Under the pieces are notes generated by a model. It saw only the letters and a list, made by a program, of their open reading frames with translations. It was not told the origin of the DNA and ran no database searches. From positions 6,521,001 to 6,585,000 of the forward strand of contig JAYJMM010000119.1 of the NCBI GenBank assembly GCA_037349105.1: a stretch of DNA of 64,000 nt, read 5' to 3'. Below are positions 54,881 through 63,428 of the stretch, piece after piece. The DNA is from Limnomonas spitsbergensis (Eukaryota > Chlorophyta > Chlorophyceae > Chlamydomonadales). A program made the position numbers and the translations under genes. Within the stretch, counting starts at the first letter, position 1; every line of letters begins with the position of its first letter.

Positions 54881-55591
54881 AGCCCGGAGCGGCAAGGCCG
54901 CTGAGCACGTGACGTCACCCACGCCGTAACTGGCAAGGAGCGGGCAGGCGCCTACAGAGCAGAGTGCAGATGCAGCGCGGCTTGTCCTAGTACCCGGTAG
55001 GCAGTGGGCCAGCAGCCAGCGGACCGAAGACGGAAGACGCAGGAGTAGAGTTACGGCAGCTTAATGAAAATTTGTTTCTCAAACACCATAGCAGCAGGGC
55101 TACGGTAGTACATATGTTATAAGGATGATGAGCGAGGAGAATTAGTCAACTCGGGCAATGATAGCACGGTAGGAGGCGGATCACGCTGCTACGGCGCACA
55201 AACCCTGTGGCCATTAAAGACCAGGCGGCTATGGCGCAGTGGGGCGAGAGCAGCGGTTGTTCTTAGCTTGACTTGATAACTTTGAAATTTCTCTGTTTGC
55301 TAGCCAGTAGTGGGCTGAACAGCTTGAGTTTGTAGGGTTCTGCGCATTGCGCTTCAGCTGAAACTCGGTTAATTGTTATTTCCAGATTTGCAGAAGGCCT
55401 GAACCAGGCAGATTTGTAGACGGCCTGAACCAGGCAAGATTTTAAAAGGCCTGAACCAGGCAAATTTGTAGAAGGAAGGACCCAGGCATATTTGCAGATG
55501 ATGATTTGAGCTTCTACGTACATATTTTTTCAGAAGTTTATTTCAGTACCACCCCCTTTTCCGGCTCCCCGCGCACGCCTGGAGGGCTTAA
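54881..55591. other. 3' non-coding region of the retrotransposon with short tandem repeat
   Basis: No gene seen. About 55395-55500 holds four imperfect ~25-bp copies of GGCCTGAACCAGGCAGATTT plus GTAGA. Confidence 0.7.
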
Positions 55592-55608
55592 CGCTGGGGA
55601 GCGGGGGG
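55592..55608 (+). promoter_or_regulatory. Candidate polypurine tract
   Basis: A G-rich stretch (CTGGGGAGCGGGGGG) lies immediately before the shared CG and repeat B1. Its position suits plus-strand priming, which would make B1 the start of the replicated terminal repeat. One C interrupts it. Confidence 0.45.
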
Positions 55609-55610
55609 CG

Positions 55611-55840
55611 AGTAAAGTAGTAGGGGCGGTACCCACGAGACGGAGACTTCTATGCAGAGACATCCAGTTAGGAACTTCCAGTTACAGTTATCTTGTTGAC
55701 ACACTCTTGTCTGAAGTACAAGGAGCATGAGTGTACGGTGATGTACCGTGTTTGTGAGTAGAGGACACCTCTCTAAGGTGTCCTGACCGGAGTTTACGGT
55801 ATTTACCATAGTATTGCAGTTACTGCTTTATGGTGCGACA
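55611..55840 (+). repeat. Terminal repeat B1 (230 bp)
   Basis: Starts AGTAAAGTAG and ends GTGCGACA. One difference from B2 (CCATAG versus CCATGG). Separated from A2 by the dinucleotide GC. Confidence 0.95.
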
Positions 55841-55842
55841 GC

Positions 55843-56472
55843 TGTCACAGTATATTACAGTATACGTGACAGAACCGTTTAGACCGCAGTTAGCGTCATC
55901 GGTGACTCCGCAGCTTCTCTGCGGAGTCTTCGGATTTGAGCTGAGACCTAGAAACCCGCTTACGCAGGATAAGTTTGACAGGTTCTACCGTACTCTGTAT
56001 TGGGCCTGCCGGGTCCCTGTATCCCGGCAATTGCCTTGGCTAGTTACTTCGTCCCTTTCTAAAGGACAGACCTCTATTTGTAACAAGCACCGGACGTCTT
56101 CGAGACCTACAGCTTACACATAAGTCAGTACCTTAATTCGAGTCAAGCCTAGCTCAGCCTCCGCTGAACTAGCTGGAGACAAGTACCCCAGTAAGAGAAA
56201 CGAGTCCCTGCAGAAGAAGAAGTACGCAGTCTACGTCCCGTCCATCTCTCCGCGTGATACGCGGTAAGTGCCCTTAACATAGCCCGGCTGGTTCGCGACC
56301 AGACGGCCAGAAGGCCTATGCCCCTAAGTCAATTGCTATATACACAAATAACCAGCCCGCTGCTTAACTCGAAGAGCACTCGCAGCCAGTGAATAGTCAC
56401 TGAGCCTGCCCGTAGGCGTCCATCACTGCCGTGAGGAAAGAAGTCCGCCACGGACCTGAAGCGCACATCGCG
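55843..56472 (+). repeat. Terminal repeat A2 (630 bp)
   Basis: Identical by eye to A1. Contains the fold-back complement at 56045-56068. Joined directly to B2. Confidence 0.95.
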
Positions 56473-56702
56473 AGTAAAGTAGTAGGGGCGGTACCCACGA
56501 GACGGAGACTTCTATGCAGAGACATCCAGTTAGGAACTTCCAGTTACAGTTATCTTGTTGACACACTCTTGTCTGAAGTACAAGGAGCATGAGTGTACGG
56601 TGATGTACCGTGTTTGTGAGTAGAGGACACCTCTCTAAGGTGTCCTGACCGGAGTTTACGGTATTTACCATGGTATTGCAGTTACTGCTTTATGGTGCGA
56701 CA
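56473..56702 (+). repeat. Terminal repeat B2 (230 bp)
   Basis: Right end of the element, ending GCGACA and followed by the TSD CATG. Confidence 0.95.
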
Positions 56703-58074
56703 CATGGCATTCGGTTGGCCGGTACTGGTACTCTTTCGTCAATTCCTCAAAGGAATCATGGATGAGTGATTGGTGCCATAGATTCTGAATCGTTTTCGTG
56801 TTATTTTCAAGACAGCTCATGTCCCTCAAACCTGATCACTTAGCTCCATGGACTGAAATAAACTAGCCCTTGATGATGACTACCACATCCTTCACAAATG
56901 TGAAATGTCAGCGCTTCCCACCCACGCCTTCCCCGGTTTAGCAACCAATGTAATCTCTAGCTTCTCCAGACACCCACCATCTACCCTAATCAATAGGTGA
57001 TCATTCACTCACCATCCAACTGGTGGCCATGCATACACCAATCACTCTGATCATGTGGCCATTCACCAAATATCCACCCAGATAGCAAGTGGCCATTGAT
57101 CCACCGACCATCCATCCTCAACAAAATGTATCCTTCCACTCACCCACGCACCATCCACCATCATCAGTAGGTGACCATTGACTTACCATTCACCCAAATG
57201 TATGGTGACCATTCGAACCCACCATTCACCCTGATCAACCAGTGACCATGTACTTACCATCCACGCCCCTGCCCCAATACCGGCTGTTCTGCTACCACCT
57301 GTCCCCGGCCGCTGCCGTCTGTCCCGCTACCACCTTTCCCGCTAACTCCTATCCCGCTACCATCTGTCCCGCTACCGTCGTCTGCCCCGCTACCACCTGT
57401 CCCGCTACCACTCACCTGTCCCGCTACCACCTGTCCTGCTACCACCTGTCCCGCTACCACCTGTCCCGCTCATACCACCTGTCATGCTACCAGCTGTCCC
57501 ACTACCTGCTGTCCCACTGCCTGCTGTCCTCCTACTACTTTTCCCGCAAACATCTGTTCCACTACCACCTGTCCTGCTACCCTTTGTCCCACTACCACCT
57601 GTCCCGCTTCAACCTGTCCCGCTACCACCTGTCCCACTCCAACCTTTCCCGCTACCACCTTTCCGCTAGATGCTGTCCCGCCACTGGCTGTCCAGGGTGA
57701 AACACATGAGGGTAGGGTGCAGCGGATATGGGCTTGCGCAACTCAAGTTGACAGGGCGATGCTCATGAGGGTAGGGTGCAGTGTACATAGGGGGGCGCTG
57801 GCATACGGCCGGGCAGGACGATACGCATGAGGGTATGGTTCAGTGCATATGGATGGGCCTGCTCATACGGGCAGGGCGATGCGCTTGAGTACTCAGTATA
57901 GGGAATAGCCAATACGGGCGTGCGCTGTTCACATGAAAGGGGCAATGCGCATCAGGGTAGTGTACAACGCAGTCTGCACATGGTCAGGGCGTCGAGCATG
58001 CTGAGCGGACAATACCCTCTATGGTCCCCGTTGTAGTTTGTGGGGGATTGCCAAAAATCTTTGACAAAACCTTT

Positions 58075-58296
58075 CACCGATTTGTGCTACCAAGTGTAGC
58101 TACGAGCTGGATATGGAAGAAAAACCCACTCAGACAAGCCTGATTCTAGGGGACTCTAGAATCGACCAGGGAGTGACCCAAATCACCCTCCCCCCGCCTT
58201 AGTTGCTGCAGGGGGCGGTCAGGAGCATGGGCATAGCCTTAGTGACCGGAACAAATGAACACTGAGGCCGCAACCCAAGCCCCTGGCCTCGCCGCA
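58075..58296. other. Extra ~222-bp segment in the array-edge unit
   Basis: Replaces about 16 bp of the TTTGACAAAAATC repeat found in the other units. No ORF, TSD or poly-A was seen. It contains an inverted motif CTAGGGGACTCTAG and a C-run. It is either an insertion into U7 or ancestral sequence lost from the amplified units. Confidence 0.5.
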
Positions 58297-58667
58297 AAAG
58301 GCCGCTTCCTCCAGGGCAAAGGAGGAACCTTGCCTTGGCACCGAGTAGCCATCGACCTCAGGACGACATAAAGACGTAGGCCGGAACAATGGGGAACTTG
58401 CTTCCACTATTGGCGTTGGGATCACATCCAAAAACAACCCAAGCAAGTCCACTTTGCAGCAGCCAGTTGACTAGTCCGCCCCCAAGCCACTTATACAAGA
58501 ATAGAAGGAGGGCGAAGAAGGAAAAGCCAGGCCTACCGTTCGACTGGCTGTACCAGTGTACCTTACGCCCATGCTGCGTACCACAGCATATTTAGCTATA
58601 TGAATGAGGACCTGTGAGATACCTCTGCATTGGCACCTGAAATGCTGATTCCAGAGGATCAGTCCAC

Positions 58668-58925
58668 AGTGTCCCCGGGCGGTCCCACGGCAGTGTGCCT
58701 CACCAGTGACCGGTTGCTTGTGCCTTGATTTCCGTCACATGCTTGGTATGCGATCGTACTTTTCGATACGCGATCCTGTTTTTCGAGATACGTTCTTGCT
58801 TTTTTGAGTTGCGTTCCTGCTTTTCGAGATGGTGCCCTAAGTAAAGAAATTGGTCGCTACTGATCCTGTAGGACAAGATGGGTCTCGCTATTCTCTCATC
58901 ATGACGGGGCGATGAGAAGGTCCTG
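58668..58925. other. Array/flank junction with ~27-bp degenerate repeats
   Basis: Unit homology stops at about 58667. About 58735-58840 contains four loose copies around TTTTTCGAGATACG(T/C)TC(T/C)TGC. No gene seen. Confidence 0.5.
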
Positions 58926-59336
58926 GTGAGAAGACCCCTACCTGGTGAAAAGGTACATCGGCACGAATTCGAAATCGCTAGGAAGTCCGGAAGGCGGGAG
59001 CGATGTTACCGGCATTGCCGTAGTCCTTATTCCTTAAGCCATTCTCTGCCCCTGTCCTTTGCCTCATTATTTCGCATGCATATTTTTATTAGGCAGTATG
59101 CAATCTCGTCCTACCCTCCATTCCTTCCATTGCTGTTGACAAAGAGAAGCTCTGCCAGTTGGACGTTCGTGGGTTTTCTGATATCCGGAAAATTTGCGGG
59201 TGCATCAGAGCGACAAACGCGCCAGTATGTCGTCCTTGCTTTCTTTGTTGCTTGGTCCGTGCGCACTTTCAACCCATCATCGATGCTCCCCAAGCGGCGA
59301 CAGCGCTGCCCCTGAGACGAATTCGAATTCGAAGGT

Positions 59337-60572
59337 ATGCCTGGGAGACTGAGAGGCAAGATTGTCAGGCGCTCAGGCCGCCCCGACTCCCACCGAACCC
59401 GTCAAATTCTACGTGATAGCCCTCAGCATCTGCAGCATGTTTCTCACTCTGAAGACAGGCCGAATCATTGGACACGTCATTGTCGCTGTGATCAGTTTCG
59501 ACTCAGGGGTCGGGCGATCCGGTCGACTGTGTGCCATGCATGCACCGCACATATAGCACACGTGCAGAACACACTCTGGGTTTACGTTAACCTTCAATTA
59601 CCTTTACAAGCATACCTCTGCTGTCACTGTTCTTCCTGTCCGCACCCAACCACCCATTGCCCCCTTCTCCAACTCTTAAACATAAAGGAGCAGCAGAAAA
59701 GCCAACAGCGGAAGGACCCACAGGAACATCAGCATTGTCGACAGAGCCGCGATGCCTATGGACAGTCTCAGGCAGCACCCCTGCCTGCCACCCAGATCAC
59801 CATCAACTGTGCATACCCCCTCCGGGGAGGCGGCAGCATACACCAGGGCGCGCAACAAATTGACTTCCCCTCTCGCTCGGCCACATCCCTGACGGGGGAA
59901 ACAGCCGAGCTACTACTCCCACAAGAGGTCAATCCTAAAGGCCTCCAGTCCCCCATGGCGCCGCACCTCGCTGGTCAACCAGGCCACACTATTTCCAGCC
60001 GTGATGTCCCTCAAACAGCACAGCAAGCAGCAGCCAACGGCCCTGCTCCAATCAGCACGCCAGGCCCCCTTAACTCCACTTCTGGGTCTGTCACTGCTGG
60101 CCTGCGGACGTCTAATGCATCAGCTTGGATGGTCCTGGCTGCAGCTCGAGCAGGCCCCAGATCTATAGCTGCATCCAGCTTTGTAGATCCCGCGTGTCGT
60201 GCCCCTCATCCCCTCTCTCAGCTCATGGACGACCTACCGTTGATGGTCACGTTGCTGGTCGCGGGAACAGGAGGGTCGCCAAGGGCAGGGCAGGATGACC
60301 GACAGCCCGGCAGCTCGGCAAGGCACCTCAATAGTGATGTGTCTTGCCTGGACTGCTTGGACACAAGCTCCGAAACCGTCCTTTACCAAAACGGGCCCTC
60401 GCTCTATTACCACGGCGAGCGGTCCCGGGGCGGCGCAGCAGTTGCAGGAACGTCGTCCCAGGGCGATGTGCCGCACCCAAAACCAGGAGGGGCGAACAGC
60501 TCTAGCGGCATTCTCCACCACCTGCTCTCGTACCAGGCATGCCCTGAGCAGGAGATCAGGGTAAGGGCATGA
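59337..60572 (+). CDS. Unassigned ORF, 411 codons
   Basis: Open from the ATG at 59337 to TGA at 60572. The first ~110 residues look non-coding-like (Cys/His/Arg-rich, uneven). From about 59690 on it is Gln/Ser/Ala/Pro-rich with a short SSFVDPACRAPHPLSQLMDD segment, typical of low-complexity algal proteins. An AGGGTAAGGG donor-like site near 60559 suggests the real gene may splice out before the stop. No recognised domain. Confidence 0.25.
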   Translation: MPGRLRGKIVRRSGRPDSHRTRQILRDSPQHLQHVSHSEDRPNHWTRHCRCDQFRLRGRAIRSTVCHACTAHIAHVQNTLWVYVNLQLPLQAYLCCHCSSCPHPTTHCPLLQLLNIKEQQKSQQRKDPQEHQHCRQSRDAYGQSQAAPLPATQITINCAYPLRGGGSIHQGAQQIDFPSRSATSLTGETAELLLPQEVNPKGLQSPMAPHLAGQPGHTISSRDVPQTAQQAAANGPAPISTPGPLNSTSGSVTAGLRTSNASAWMVLAAARAGPRSIAASSFVDPACRAPHPLSQLMDDLPLMVTLLVAGTGGSPRAGQDDRQPGSSARHLNSDVSCLDCLDTSSETVLYQNGPSLYYHGERSRGGAAVAGTSSQGDVPHPKPGGANSSSGILHHLLSYQACPEQEIRVRA

Positions 60573-61169
60573 TCCGCGGGTCAGATCTACCAGTTTGATC
60601 TAAGCTACCGGGATGCCATGCTTGAGCTGCCATACCCAAAGAGCTTTCTGCTGGGAAGCCCTTTGCCAGCCTGTCTGAATTGAGATTCTGCTTATCTCTG
60701 ATATACTAGACAGGGCTGCAGTCTCTGTGGTAGCGCAGCCACCTGGCCTTAAGCGTTTATTTTTCCGGCTACAAGGCCGCCTTGGACAGGCCGTCTTGCG
60801 GCCGCCAAAGGTTCGATTGGGACCAAACCTGGACTGGCCTATGACTGGTGGCCAAAATAGCATGGCTCGCCATAAACAAGGCCTCCAGTCAGAGGCTGGA
60901 GTATAGCTGACATGTAGCTGGAACAAAAAAGAATATGCATTGCCAGTGGCCTTGATCGAAGGGGCCCTGTCAGCCGAGTGTACAGGCATGCAGGCAGGTC
61001 TAAGGATGGGCCCGGGGTGAATCACTGTCGTCCAAATTTCTCGCATCCTTTACAGATGAAGGGACACCCTGGTGCGTCAAACAATTGTGATCTGAGAGTA
61101 CTTAACGTCTAGACATCTTATGCGCTCATGCCGATCAGACTTCCGGCCCAGTATGCAGACTGCTCTCTG
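60573..61169. other. No gene seen
   Basis: A 148-codon minus-strand ORF (60600-61046) has no recognisable domain and no supporting signals. The stretch ends at the TATA box of the next ORF. Confidence 0.4.
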
Positions 61170-61176
61170 TATATAA
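61170..61176 (+). promoter_or_regulatory. TATA box candidate
   Basis: TATATAA in CTGTATATAAGGCTC, about 25-30 nt before the ATG at 61201. A cap site would fall close to the ATG, so either the leader is very short or a later ATG is used. Confidence 0.4.
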
Positions 61177-61200
61177 GGCTCCCATGACCAATCGTAATGC

Positions 61201-61752
61201 ATGCCATTAGAAGCTGAAATCATATCCGCACTGTCGCTTGGTCATTCACTGACTCCCCTGCGCGCTCCCCATGTGTACACCACCCTGTATGATCCACAGG
61301 ACATAATCCGGGCTTGCCAAGATGGCGGCACGTGGAAACGCATCATTCAGGTGCCAGCTCCGGTACCGCGCCACAGCCGCCCCGCCCTACCCGCCTCATC
61401 TGCCCCGTCGCGGAGGTCTTTTGGACCCCGCGCTTCAGCAGACAGAGCGCGGCTGCATACAGCTACAGATTACTCTGGCAGCAGTGACTCGGGGTACCTG
61501 ATGCTGGTTTCCGAGGGCTCCCAGGCAGGGCAGACCTCGGGATCGTGCGGCATTGGCATGTCCTCATCAACAGCTTCTGGTGCTTGCTTTCCGAGGGACA
61601 GCCCCCAGCTGCTGCCCAGTGAGAGCACCCAGTCAAGGACCAGTCCACAGCCGAGGGCGAGTCCTCAGCAAAGGAGGAGTCCTCAGCTGAGGGGAAGCCC
61701 CCAGCCCAGCCCATCCGGACGCCAAGAATCTATCTCGGCCAAGGGTAAATGA
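61201..61752 (+). CDS. Unassigned Ser/Pro/Gln-rich protein, 183 codons
   Basis: ATG just downstream of a TATA box. The N-terminal ~50 residues are mixed (TLYDPQDIIRACQDGGTWKR). The C-terminal part is low-complexity with SPQ-R repeats (SPQPRASPQQRRSPQLRGSP). It ends just before a GAATTT microsatellite. No family recognised; it could be a first exon. Confidence 0.35.
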   Translation: MPLEAEIISALSLGHSLTPLRAPHVYTTLYDPQDIIRACQDGGTWKRIIQVPAPVPRHSRPALPASSAPSRRSFGPRASADRARLHTATDYSGSSDSGYLMLVSEGSQAGQTSGSCGIGMSSSTASGACFPRDSPQLLPSESTQSRTSPQPRASPQQRRSPQLRGSPQPSPSGRQESISAKGK

Positions 61753-61773
61753 ATTTGAATTTGAATTTGAATT
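61748..61773. repeat. (GAATTT)n microsatellite
   Basis: About four copies of GAATTT directly at the 3' end of the preceding ORF. Confidence 0.85.
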
Positions 61774-62559
61774 AAGCACGGCGTCGATGTGTGTAAATTT
61801 GTACTGGCAGAATCTACCAGCATGCTTCTTGGTAGATAAATATTAAATTACATACCGGCATCCCTCGTGCACAAAAATATGGTGCGATACGAAAAGAAGG
61901 TGGACTGGTACAATGGTCAAATTCGCTTCCGGGACATGGGACCACACCGCCTGCTGAGCACCTCCTGCCTGCCGCATGCCGAGCAGGTATCTGTAAAAGC
62001 TGTGCCTTTGGCGCAGCCCTCGAGTGACATATGTGCCCTGAGAACGCTTTCCGCATGCTCAGTGGGTATCAAGCTAGGCCGAAGCGACAACCTCATCGGT
62101 CCCTCGGTCCCAAACCCTAAACCCCATGCCCTGAACCCCAAACCCTAAACCCCAAGCAGGTATAAAGCTGGGCCGAAGCTATGACCTCATCGGTCCCTTG
62201 GTCCCAAAGCTCACCCTGTCGATGCTGAACCACATGGCGGGCCAACGCCTGCATCCGAGGGGCTCTGGAGGTGGGGGACGTGGGTATAGCACTGGAAGGG
62301 GCAGGGACACGTGGATGATGAACGGGCATCAATTTATGGGCATATGGATGATGAACGGGCACATGGAGGATTAATGGACCTGATACTCTTAGGGGTAGAA
62401 GCGTGTTGGTCGGGAGGGAGAGATGGGCATTGAGGCTGTGGCTCATCGCGCTGACACAGTCTGACAGTCACGATGAAGCTGGCCCCCTCGTCAGAATTCC
62501 TCGATCAATCCCATGCCGCAACGATTTGTTTGCCTAGCTCACTCTTACTCACCCTGTTC
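61774..62559. other. No supported gene; telomere-like tract inside
   Basis: Contains AAACCCTAAACCCC-type sequence at 62110-62153. The AAGC(T/G)(A/G)GGCCGAAGC...CTCATCGGTCCC(T)TCGGTCCC segment is duplicated on either side of it (about 62070-62112 and 62165-62205), and ATGGATGATGAACGGGCA is duplicated near 62312 and 62343. Short ORFs only. Confidence 0.5.
62110..62153. repeat. Interstitial telomere-like repeat (CCCTAAA type)
   Basis: Degenerate CCCTAAACCCC words. Further short tracts lie at 62561-62594 (both orientations), 63621-63662 and 63928-63958. CCCTAAA is the plant/green-algal telomere repeat class. Confidence 0.7.
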
Positions 62560-62675
62560 TGGGGTTTAGGGTCTTGGTTTATACCCTAAACCCTTGTATA
62601 GCTCACTTTAACACACCCTGTTCTCGCTCTTTCGGGAAAGTTTATTATTCACGGAAAGTTCCAAAGTCTCACACC

Positions 62676-63428
62676 ATGGAGAAGAAGCAGCCACAGGATT
62701 TTGTTTTCAATCCCTCCCTACGTCCAGGTCAACGATCTGGCCCTCTAATGAAGATCAGCCCATGCCCACAATCCGGCCCTCTCATGAAGATGAGCCAGAG
62801 CCCCGGCCAGCAATCCGGCCTCCTCATGCGAATGAGCTCCTGCAGCTACGGCGCGTTCACGACGTCGGAGCAGTACAACACTTTGCCAAGCAGCTCCTCG
62901 CAGCCGTTGCCGACAGATCAGGGATTCTGCGACTTTGAAAGAGCCGACTCCAGCCTCGTGCCGCATCTGTCCGCTGCTGGAGGCTGTGTGCTTGTGGGTC
63001 CGCCACGGCTGCCGCAGGCAGTGGGTCAGCTATCCCCTCTCTGGGCCAGCGCACCCGCAGTGGTCTCATCCCTGACTGACCCGGGCACTGCGCTAGCCGC
63101 TGCCGCAGCTGCCCTCGCTGCGCTTCCTCCCTCCTCACTGGTTTCAGCCTTCACTAGACAGCGCCCCCCAGATTCCTGCAGCGTACTTGCGGGTGAAGAG
63201 GCGCTGGTCCCGCCACAGAGGGACGCAATGCTGGATATGTCGGTGGACCAGGCGCAGCATCCGCCGGGATGCAGCGGGGTGCTGCCGGCAGAGGGGAACG
63301 CGCTGCTGGACGGGTCGATGCGTTTCCTGCTGGACTGTGTGAAGGAGGAGGACAGCGAGGGCGGCAGCGAGGGGTCCTGGTGTGAGGACCAGGAGGCTGA
63401 GGAGGTGTGGCACGAGGTGAGAGAATGA
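62676..63428 (+). CDS. Unassigned protein with SGPLMKMS repeats and acidic tail, ~250 codons
   Basis: Chosen start: ATG 62676 (MEKKQPQDFVFNPSLRPG); the frame is also open upstream from 62574. Three near-repeats (RSGPLMKIS, QSGPLMKMS, QSGLLMRMS) lie near the N-terminus. A Ser/Ala/Pro-rich middle includes an Ala run, and an acidic tail (DCVKEEDSEGGSEGSWCEDQ) ends at TGA 63426-63428. No domain recognised; a nuclear regulatory or disordered protein is a guess. Codon third positions are GC-rich, unlike the flanks, which supports coding. Confidence 0.4.
   Translation: MEKKQPQDFVFNPSLRPGQRSGPLMKISPCPQSGPLMKMSQSPGQQSGLLMRMSSCSYGAFTTSEQYNTLPSSSSQPLPTDQGFCDFERADSSLVPHLSAAGGCVLVGPPRLPQAVGQLSPLWASAPAVVSSLTDPGTALAAAAAALAALPPSSLVSAFTRQRPPDSCSVLAGEEALVPPQRDAMLDMSVDQAQHPPGCSGVLPAEGNALLDGSMRFLLDCVKEEDSEGGSEGSWCEDQEAEEVWHEVRE

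Larger units (their letters stand above)
37742..56702 (+). mobile_element. Ty3/gypsy-type retrotransposon with DNA methyltransferase and PHD finger, split-repeat termini
   Basis: 18,961 bp, flanked by a 4-bp TSD CATG (37738-37741 and 56703-56706). Outer termini are TGTCACAG...GCGACA. Repeats are arranged A1 (37742-38371) - internal - B1 (55611-55840) - GC - A2 (55843-56472) - B2 (56473-56702). By eye A1 equals A2 over 630 bp, and B1 differs from B2 at one of 230 bp. The internal region holds a ~0.7-kb leader, ORF1 (Gag-like/protease-like), ORF2 (RT, RNase H, C5-methyltransferase, integrase) and an integrase-tail/PHD extension. The order RT-RNase H-integrase and the DDE catalytic triad place it with Ty3/gypsy elements. 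Tyrosine recombinase, which normally accompanies split repeats, is not seen. Confidence 0.93.
36566..58667. repeat. Tandem unit U7, split by the 18.96-kb retrotransposon; array end
   Basis: Unit sequence runs 36566-37741 and 56703-58667. The distal part is diverged as expected at an array edge. It has a ~222-bp segment (58075-58296) in place of the TTTGACAAAAATC repeat, small duplications (for example CGAGTAGCCATCGAC), and homology stops at about 58667 before the tRNA gene. Hence there is no tRNA in U7. Confidence 0.9.

Noticed and set aside
37742..56702. Classification as a DIRS/PAT tyrosine-recombinase element
   Set aside because: The split repeats fit, but Pol has a zinc-binding DDE integrase, there is a TSD, and no tyrosine-recombinase motif was seen in either ORF.
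55843..56702. A2-B2 as a solo LTR inserted next to B1
   Set aside because: No TSD flanks A2-B2 itself, while CATG flanks the whole A1-to-B2 element.
58926..59315. 129-codon plus-strand ORF and an antisense 82-codon ORF
   Set aside because: Uneven composition, no domain, mutually antisense. Neither could be supported.
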